NCBI RefSeq assembly: GCF_018919165.1
Contig: NZ_JAHLQM010000022.1
Span: 1 to 46,694 of the forward strand
Length of the DNA: 46,694 nucleotides
From: Amphibacillus sp. MSJ-3
GTDB lineage: Bacteria > Bacillota > Bacilli > Bacillales > Amphibacillaceae
Direction of reading: 5' to 3'
Shown here: positions 41,826-46,694 of the stretch, one piece after another
How positions within the stretch are numbered: position 1 is the first letter of the stretch
How the letters are laid out: each line of letters begins with the position of its first letter
Translations under genes and position numbers: made by a program
Notes under the pieces: model-generated
What the model was told of the DNA's origin: nothing
Database searches by the model: none
The model's input: the letters and a program-made list of their open reading frames with translations, nothing else

Positions 41826-41867
41826 CAATAAATATTTATTGAAAAACGATAAATATTTAGTTAATAT
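41826..41867 (+). promoter_or_regulatory. Promoter with two phased palindromic operators
   Basis: -35 TTGAAA (41839-41844), 17-bp spacer, -10 TAATAT (41862-41867). Palindrome one, CAATAAATATTTATTG (41826-41841), overlaps the -35; palindrome two, TAAATATTTA (41850-41859), fills the spacer. The shared TAAATATTTA cores are 21 bp apart centre to centre, two helical turns. The small XRE protein encoded downstream is the obvious candidate repressor. Confidence 0.75.
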
Positions 41868-41899
41868 AAGATTATCATCTAATTGGAGGGGTGTTTTTT

Positions 41900-42376
41900 A
41901 TGAAGCGTGGATCACTATTGTTTTTGAAAGTAACAATCTTCTTACTTGGTTTAATCATTCTTCTTTTAGCTATTTTTTGGTTGCCATGGTTAGCTCATTT
42001 AAGTGCAGAATTGAATCCAGAATATGCTTATTTGCAATATCCAGTTTTAATCGGCATTTATATCACAGCTCTTCCGTTTTTTACTGCTTTGTACCAGTCA
42101 TTAAAATTGCTCAATTATATTGAACATGGTGATGCTTTTTCTAGTCCTTCAGTATTTTCTTTAAAGAGGATTAAATACTGTGCGATTGCAATTAATATTT
42201 TGTATCTGATTGGAATGTTTTTTCTTGTCTTACAAAATGCATTACATCCAGGGGTGGCCATGATCGGACTGACAATCAGTTTTGCTTCGGCCACAATCGC
42301 AGTTTTTGCTGGAGTACTTGAACAACTTTTAAAAAATGCATTGGAAATAAAATCAGAAAATGATTTAACAGTCTGA
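41900..42376 (+). CDS. DUF2975 membrane protein
   Basis: A 158-residue protein with four membrane segments (about 6-27, 43-63, 90-110, 117-138) and a polar C-terminus. The loop after segment two, QSLKLLNYIEHGDAFSSPSVFSLKRIKYCAI, is the DUF2975 hallmark. Such proteins occur in Firmicutes next to a tiny XRE regulator (B. subtilis yoaS-yozG arrangement); their function is not known. ATG 41900 is chosen over GTG 41891 because GGAGG abuts the GTG but stands ten bases from the ATG. The XRE gene follows after 11 bases. Confidence 0.88.
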   Translation: MKRGSLLFLKVTIFLLGLIILLLAIFWLPWLAHLSAELNPEYAYLQYPVLIGIYITALPFFTALYQSLKLLNYIEHGDAFSSPSVFSLKRIKYCAIAINILYLIGMFFLVLQNALHPGVAMIGLTISFASATIAVFAGVLEQLLKNALEIKSENDLTV

Positions 42377-42387
42377 GGTGAATAAAA

Positions 42388-42597
42388 GTGGCAATTATCG
42401 TTAATCTTGATGTGATGTTAGCTAAAAGAAAAATGAGTGTAACTGAACTATCAGAAAAGGTTGGAATTACAATGGCAAATATCTCAATTCTGAAAAATGG
42501 TAAAGCAAAAGCAATTCGATTTTCTACGTTAGAGGCTATTTGCGAAATTTTAGATTGTCAGCCAGGCGATATTCTTGAGTATCAAAGTGATCAGTAA
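42388..42597 (+). CDS. Small XRE-family regulator (YozG type)
   Basis: A 69-residue protein that is almost entirely one Cro/C1-type HTH domain: MLAKRKMSVTELSEKVGITMANISILKNGKAKAIRFSTLEAICEILDCQPGDILEY. The start is GTG (42388) with GAGGTGA upstream. It is co-transcribed with the DUF2975 gene and probably represses the shared promoter through the two palindromes at 41826-41859. Proteins of this kind bind as dimers; the pair of sites two turns apart would suit two dimers on one DNA face. Confidence 0.9.
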   Translation: MAIIVNLDVMLAKRKMSVTELSEKVGITMANISILKNGKAKAIRFSTLEAICEILDCQPGDILEYQSDQ

Positions 42598-42638
42598 GTT
42601 CAAAGATAAATAATTCAAAAATAAAAGAATATGGATTT

Positions 42639-42920
42639 ATGAAAAAAGCTTGCTCTTAAGTTTGATTTTAATGTCTGTATTTTTTAGCTTGTTATAGAGT
42701 AAGGGTACTAAGCCAACGGAAGATACGGTGGTAATAAGTGTACTAAATAAAGCTAACTTTGATATCTATATGATTGAAATTGTTACGGGATATTTAGGTG
42801 GTGGAATGGGTTATGCAGATAAATCAAAAATATGAAAAAGCGATATATCCAGCATGGTTTACATCAATAAGGACGATTTAGACTTAAGAGGTTCTAATTT
42901 TCACATAAATACTTTTTAAT
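42639..42920 (+). pseudogene. Dead small lipoprotein or secreted-protein gene
   Basis: A start-like ATG (42639) with a hydrophobic signal-like stretch (SLLLSLILMSVFFSLL) is readable only after allowing for an indel in the seven-A run at 42641-42647. The frame from 42641 then carries TAG where a signal peptidase site would lie, continues as SKGTKPTEDTVVISVLNKAN and IYMIEIVTGYLGGGMGYADK, meets TGA, and continues as SDISSMVYINKDDLDLRGS to TAA near 42918. Two stops and one frameshift in about 95 codons of otherwise coherent protein text mark a pseudogene. It sits 40 bases before the ABC module, so it was probably the module's small secreted partner. No other gene is seen in 42598-42961. Confidence 0.6.
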
Positions 42921-42961
42921 AGTGACAAAGCCTATTCACTCATTTAAGGAAGGAGTAGCTT

Positions 42962-43402
42962 GTGAAATATTCTTTATTTAGATTTATCGACGTTTTTGAG
43001 GCGATTGCTAGCTATCTTATCTGTTTTGCTACAAACTTAATATTTATTTATGTACAAACTTTGAATTTAGAAGGCTTTTCTATTTTAAAGTCCTTCTTAG
43101 AAAGTATGATAGATTATCAGCTTATAATAAATATTTTTCTTACATCTATTATAATCGTATTTCACTATCAATTTTTAAACCGTAGGAAAACAGAAATATT
43201 CTGCCGAATACTTGTAGGAGATACAATGGTAAATATTATAATCCGATATATCTTGAATAGTTTAGCTATATTAATGTTTAGTTTTTTACTATCACTCTCA
43301 TTAAACTTCTATTTAGAACTGAATGTAACCAGCAATCTCTACTTGGTTTTTATTTTTATTATATATATATTAATCAGTGCAGGTCGGGTGAAAAAAGAAT
43401 GA
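42962..43402 (+). CDS. Four-segment membrane protein of the ABC module
   Basis: A 146-residue membrane protein with predicted segments at about 12-32, 50-70, 92-112 and 122-142, and no soluble domain. The start is GTG (42962) with AAGGAG seven bases before. The central loop (FLNRRKTEIFCRILVGDTMVNI) is basic and probably cytoplasmic. It overlaps the FtsX-like gene by four bases, so it is likely part of the same membrane complex. I do not recognise the family; it could be a separate permease piece as seen in bacteriocin-immunity type exporters. Confidence 0.7.
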   Translation: MKYSLFRFIDVFEAIASYLICFATNLIFIYVQTLNLEGFSILKSFLESMIDYQLIINIFLTSIIIVFHYQFLNRRKTEIFCRILVGDTMVNIIIRYILNSLAILMFSFLLSLSLNFYLELNVTSNLYLVFIFIIYILISAGRVKKE

Positions 43403-44619
43403 GAATTTTACGTTTTTTTATAACTAGAATATTTTTAAAAAGGTGGATACTTGTTTTAGGTATGATCATATTACTTTTTTTAGCTAATTACGTTTCTTTT
43501 TCTACTGCTCGTTCAATTATTTCAACTTTTCAAGGTTATCAAGAACTAGAAACTCTGAATCAAGAAGGAACTTTTGTTGCTAATCTAGACCCAAATAGTG
43601 AAGCTGATTTTGATAAAATTGAAATAGATGAAACACAAAAGGTATATGAATATTTAAACAACAATTATACCTATGCTCTGCAGGCCAATGGTTTTGTCAC
43701 ATCATTAGAAAATAAACATAATATGGATGTTGCTTTCAATTATATCAATGAGGAAGCTTATAAGATAAATCAATTTCGGTTATCTCATGGAAACCATATA
43801 AACTTCAATTATAAATTTAATAAAGAAAAAATACCTATTTTAGTAGGTGCAGGTCTAGCCAAAACATATCCTGTAGGGTCAAATATTGAGATTACAGATC
43901 CTGTCACCCAACAATTAGTCAATTTAAACGTTCAAGGAGTCTTGGAGGAGAATGCTCACCGTTCTAATTTTTATGCTCCCAACTCAAAAACTTATTTTAA
44001 TTTTTCAATTTTTATACCTGTTAATGAAGAATTTATTAACAGTGCGGGTCTTGACCTCCATGTTAATGGTTTGATGGACATTGTACTTCTTGATTCGACA
44101 AAAGATGAAACAATGAATTTAAAAGAATATATCCAGGAAAATCTAGGTTTAGCGTTTAATTTTTTTAATCAACAAGAAAACTTTAATTACTTTGAGAATT
44201 ATTATGTTAATTCATTAAAAATCATCTGTACTATCACCTTTATTTTACTCATAATCATTGTTTGTCTAGCTACCTGGAATACTTTGATAAGTATTCGATT
44301 AATGATAAAGGATTTTACAATCAATTTATTAGTCGGATTAAGTTATTCAAAACTAAGAGCAATTTTTTATGGTTATTTCGGAATATTGTTTTCTATTATT
44401 CTTGCCGTATTATTTGGGATAACCGCCTTCAATAGATACAGTTTTTGGTTAAGAAAGGGCTCAACTTTTGCTACTTACGGCATATTTGGCTTAATAAGTC
44501 TGGATTGGTTGGCTTTACTTATTGTTCTTTTTATAGATTTTATTATTGGATTTACAATTGTTGAACTTACGATAAGAAAAATTAAAAGTATTCCGATCTC
44601 CGTGGGGGTATTGCAATGA
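43399..44619 (+). CDS. FtsX/MacB-like ABC transporter permease
   Basis: A 406-residue permease of the FtsX/MacB type: one membrane segment at about 15-35, an extracytoplasmic domain of about 235 residues (VANLDPNSEADFDKIEID, IPILVGAGLAKTYPVGSNIEI, SIFIPVNEEFINSAG), then three segments near the C-terminus (about 275-297, 320-345, 365-390). IPILVGAGLAKTYPVGS is the conserved core of the MacB periplasmic-type domain. Such transporters move lipids, peptides or signals by mechanical coupling rather than through a pore. It overlaps the ATPase gene by four bases. The substrate is unknown. Confidence 0.85.
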   Translation: MRILRFFITRIFLKRWILVLGMIILLFLANYVSFSTARSIISTFQGYQELETLNQEGTFVANLDPNSEADFDKIEIDETQKVYEYLNNNYTYALQANGFVTSLENKHNMDVAFNYINEEAYKINQFRLSHGNHINFNYKFNKEKIPILVGAGLAKTYPVGSNIEITDPVTQQLVNLNVQGVLEENAHRSNFYAPNSKTYFNFSIFIPVNEEFINSAGLDLHVNGLMDIVLLDSTKDETMNLKEYIQENLGLAFNFFNQQENFNYFENYYVNSLKIICTITFILLIIIVCLATWNTLISIRLMIKDFTINLLVGLSYSKLRAIFYGYFGILFSIILAVLFGITAFNRYSFWLRKGSTFATYGIFGLISLDWLALLIVLFIDFIIGFTIVELTIRKIKSIPISVGVLQ

Positions 44620-45278
44620 ATAGTATAATTAAACTGGAAATCCTAGAAAAAACATTCAAGAAGAAGGATTTTTCTATTTTAAATGATTTTAAGTTAGAAG
44701 TTGAACCTGGAGAAAGACTTTCTATTATAGGGGAGTCTGGAGTTGGGAAAACTTCTTTGCTTAATATTATTGGTCTGCTTGATACACAATATCAAGGGTG
44801 CTATAAGCTTTTTGATTCATCTGTTAAGGATTTATCACGAAATAAACTAGCTAAGTGGCGTAATCAAAAAATTGGTTTTGTTCTTCAGGAGTCCGCACTA
44901 ATTAATTCTTTGACCATAGAGGATAATATTAAATTGCCGCTTATGTATGCTAACAGAAAAAAAGACATAACTATTCAAGATCGCTTTAAACGAATTGTTA
45001 ATAAAATAGGAATTGAGCCCATTTTAAAGAAAAAACCACTTGACTGTTCTGGTGGGCAACGAGCTAGAGCCGTTTTTGCTAGGGCTGTAATTATGAATCC
45101 CCAAATTATTTTATCAGACGAACCAACTGCGTCTTTAGATTTAGAAAATAGAGAAAAAATTATCAATCTACTTTTTGATATGAATAAAGAATTTAATACC
45201 ACTGTTATTACAGTGACTCATGATTTAGACTTAGCCAATCGTCATGAACGAATAATTACTCTCAAAAGGAATGAATAA
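44616..45278 (+). CDS. ABC transporter ATP-binding protein, LolD/MacB type
   Basis: A 220-residue ATPase: Walker A GESGVGKTS (39-47), Q-loop FVLQESALINSLTIEDNI, signature SGGQRARAVFARA preceded by Cys instead of the usual Leu, Walker B IILSDEPTASLD and H-loop TVTHD. This is the short ATPase form that partners FtsX-like permeases. The C-terminus is short, without a regulatory domain. It is followed two bases later by a 51-codon membrane peptide gene, giving a four-gene unit (membrane protein, permease, ATPase, small peptide). Confidence 0.92.
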   Translation: MNSIIKLEILEKTFKKKDFSILNDFKLEVEPGERLSIIGESGVGKTSLLNIIGLLDTQYQGCYKLFDSSVKDLSRNKLAKWRNQKIGFVLQESALINSLTIEDNIKLPLMYANRKKDITIQDRFKRIVNKIGIEPILKKKPLDCSGGQRARAVFARAVIMNPQIILSDEPTASLDLENREKIINLLFDMNKEFNTTVITVTHDLDLANRHERIITLKRNE

Positions 45279-45279
45279 A

Positions 45280-45435
45280 ATGGGGTTTTATATAATGATC
45301 ATGTCATTCATACTCGGCATATCCTTCACCATTCTTGGTACTTCTCGGATGAAACGGAGTTTTTTATACAAATTTTTCATAGTGCTAGGAATCATTCTCA
45401 TTCTTTTTGGTGTTTATCTGGCAAGGCCTCATTAA
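45280..45435 (+). CDS. Small two-helix membrane protein
   Basis: A 51-residue reading frame, ATG 45280 to TAA 45435, beginning one base after the ATPase stop with AAAAGGA about ten bases upstream. It has two hydrophobic segments (IMIMSFILGISFTILGTS and FIVLGIILILFGVYLA) joined by a basic turn (RMKRSF). Tight spacing, the ribosome binding site and clean topology support a real gene. It could be an accessory subunit of the ABC exporter; its function is unknown. Confidence 0.65.
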   Translation: MGFYIMIMSFILGISFTILGTSRMKRSFLYKFFIVLGIILILFGVYLARPH

Positions 45436-45684
45436 GAATCATAGTTATATATAGATCATAAATGAGTTATATTTGGTATCGATGTGAGAGGATTATTTTA
45501 TTTACGTATTTTTTAATTATTGTGATAATCATACTGCGCGTCTAGACATGGTATGCCCTAAATCATATCATATTTCTTAACCATCTTTTGAAACAGAGGA
45601 TTGATATAATGGAACCCTTGATCTGTAAACGTCAAATAAAATACACTTGGGAATTAAATGCTAGTCATGCAATCATCTTCATAG

Positions 45685-45855
45685 AAACTCAACAATGCAG
45701 GTTATGCGGTGACACTTAAAGAAAAAACAGAATGGAAAGTACGCTATGGTGCTTGGAAAGAAAGTTAGCATAGTATAGCGGCTTGGTGCCGAGAACATGA
45801 AGTCAATATGAATCTACTATCAGAAATTATTCGTGTGCTACAGGATAAATGTTGA
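45685..45855 (+). pseudogene. IS66-family TnpA-like transposase remnant
   Basis: One plus-strand frame reads TEWKVRYGAWKES, TAG (45766-45768), then HSIAAWCREHEVNMN. This is the W-x(n)-W-x-x-S-G-x-S-x-x-A-W-C-x-x-H pattern of the small IS66 accessory protein that precedes the transposase. It lacks a start, is interrupted by the stop and ends abruptly where the reverse-transcriptase remnant begins. No inverted terminal repeats or TnpB/TnpC were found. The stretch 45436-45684 shows a 36-codon open piece from ATG 45609 in another frame but nothing recognisable. Confidence 0.6.
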
Positions 45856-46462
45856 CTAATAACAGTGAGAGGTTTCCTCCTTGTGGAGTGCCAATAATCG
45901 TTTCCTCATATTCCTCATCAATCTGTACACCACTGACAAGGTATTTTCGGATGAGTGAAATGACATCTCCGTCTTTCACTGTTCATGCGACTAGATTCAT
46001 TAATCGGTCATGATTCAATGTATCAAAGAACCGCTTAAAGTCAATATCCACAATCCATTCATAGCCATCATTCATATACTCTAGCCCTTTGAGAATTGCC
46101 ATTTCTGCATATCGTCTTGGGCTAAAGCCATAGCTATAGTCACTAAATTGCCTATCAAATAGTGGGGTTAGGATTTGTGCGATCGCTTGTTGAATCACCC
46201 GATCTTTAACTGTGGGGATGCCAAGTAATCGCACACCACCATTGGGCTTTGGTATTTCCACCCTTAATACAGGCTCTGGTTTATAGGTTCTATTTCGAAT
46301 ACTTTTTAAAAGATCATCTTTGTTTAGGGCTAGATAACCCTGTATTTGATCAACCGTCATCCCATCAACACCCGCAGAGCCTTTATTCCTTTTCACTTGT
46401 TTGATTGCTAAGTTAAGATTTTCTTCGTCTAATATTTGATTGAGTAATTTTCTTTCGTACAT
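45827..46462 (-). pseudogene. Group II intron reverse transcriptase (LtrA type), broken and truncated
   Basis: The N-terminal part of a group II intron maturase/RT: NLNLAIKQVKRNKGSAGVDGMT, VEIPKPNGGVRLLGIPTVKDRVIQQAIAQ (RT1), FSDYSYGFSPRRYAEMAI (RT2) and WIVDIDFKRFFDTLNHDRLM (RT3). A TGA at 45983-45985 interrupts where relatives have Arg (LVA-stop-TVKDGDVISLIRK). The same frame continues through IIGTPQGGNLS (RT4) and then ends in unrelated sequence, so the YADD motif, maturase and endonuclease parts are missing. The start is ATG 46462. It is a dead, truncated retroelement abutting the IS66 remnant. Confidence 0.9.
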
Positions 46463-46694
46463 GCTTGTTACATCCTTTCTTTCTCGTAAAGTAGGTATCC
46501 ACTTTCACGCTTTATGCCAGTGGTCTTGTGTCCTCTTTCAATTGAGATGATTATAACGTAAGCGTCAAATAACCCACACCTATTATTCAGGTCTGGGTTT
46601 GTTTATACTTTAGTTATGATTTCATTTTGGACTTTGACAATGTAATGGAATACTTGTTGACCATGGCAAGAGTTGATCCAATTCCTCTTTATTT
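46463..46694. other. Upstream flank of the RT remnant; stem-loop, no intron 5' end seen
   Basis: AACCCACACCT (46571-46581) pairs with AGGTCTGGGTT (46589-46599), one mismatch, followed by TGTTTATACTTT on the plus strand, terminator-like. The GUGYG start and domain I text expected of a group II intron ribozyme were not recognised before the RT on the minus strand, although they may lie beyond the window edge. Confidence 0.45.

Noticed and set aside
46463-46694. Group II intron ribozyme 5' region before the RT remnant
   Set aside because: No GUGYG start or recognisable domain I; cannot be supported from the visible 230 bases.

Overview
The window comes from a low-GC, spore-forming member of the Bacillaceae. 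The left end carries a sporulation and germination block (pdaB, gerD, salA/mrp, cwlD) next to a 16S rRNA 5' end, an order known from Bacillus near an rrn operon. The floT-yuaF pair, the YusW-like lipoprotein, the ykkCD pair behind a guanidine-I riboswitch and the AT-rich codon use agree. I cannot name the genus; a moderately halophilic relative of Oceanobacillus, Virgibacillus or Gracilibacillus would fit.

Layout. 1-4.1 kb: 16S start with promoter and boxA (minus strand), then the sporulation block. 4.3-22 kb: a pectin and hexuronate utilisation island. It starts with an ExuR-like LacI regulator that has an operator inside its own promoter, then uxaC and two esterases on the plus strand. A long minus-strand operon follows: permease, YesL-type protein, GH105, GH28, alpha/beta hydrolase, CE8 pectinesterase, small membrane protein, GH43 and a solute-binding lipoprotein. 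The second permease is divergent from a shared 280-bp control region, and an AraC-type membrane sensor-regulator closes the island. None of the enzymes has a signal peptide. The picture is therefore import of methylated and acetylated pectin oligosaccharides through a YtcQ/LplB/LplC-type transporter, with de-esterification and hydrolysis inside the cell and entry of galacturonate through UxaC. 22.4-26 kb: yuaF-floT membrane-domain operon and a YusW-like lipoprotein. 26.4-32.6 kb: ugpC-A-E-B with two glycerophosphodiester phosphodiesterases, one cytoplasmic and one membrane-anchored or exported. 33.1-36.5 kb: response regulator, histidine kinase and ECF sigma factor in one run. 37.4-38.3 kb: riboswitch plus paired guanidinium exporters. 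38.9-41.1 kb: Old Yellow Enzyme with a convergent LysR regulator. 41.8-45.4 kb: DUF2975/XRE pair and an ABC export module. 45.6 kb to the end: wreckage of IS66 and a group II intron reverse transcriptase.

The right half is rich in decayed sequence that is easy to miss: a shrunken copy of the ECF sigma gene 3' end with its downstream hairpin (41.5 kb), a minus-strand pseudogene with one nonsense codon (38.3-38.6 kb), a dead small lipoprotein gene in front of the ABC module (42.6-42.9 kb), protein-like debris at 22.1 and 32.7-32.9 kb, and a short repeated motif at 26.0-26.2 kb.

The strongest non-obvious signals are these. (1) An 18-bp element is repeated in inverted orientation on both sides of the divergent permease control region, which also holds a consensus-matching cre site and a LacI-type palindrome whose AGCGCT core recurs in the regulator's own promoter. 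(2) A 61-nt hairpin lies downstream of both the sigma gene and its decayed copy, with compensatory base changes that keep the outer helix. (3) Two palindromes exactly 21 bp apart sit on the promoter of the DUF2975/XRE pair. No CRISPR array, tRNA or phage was seen.
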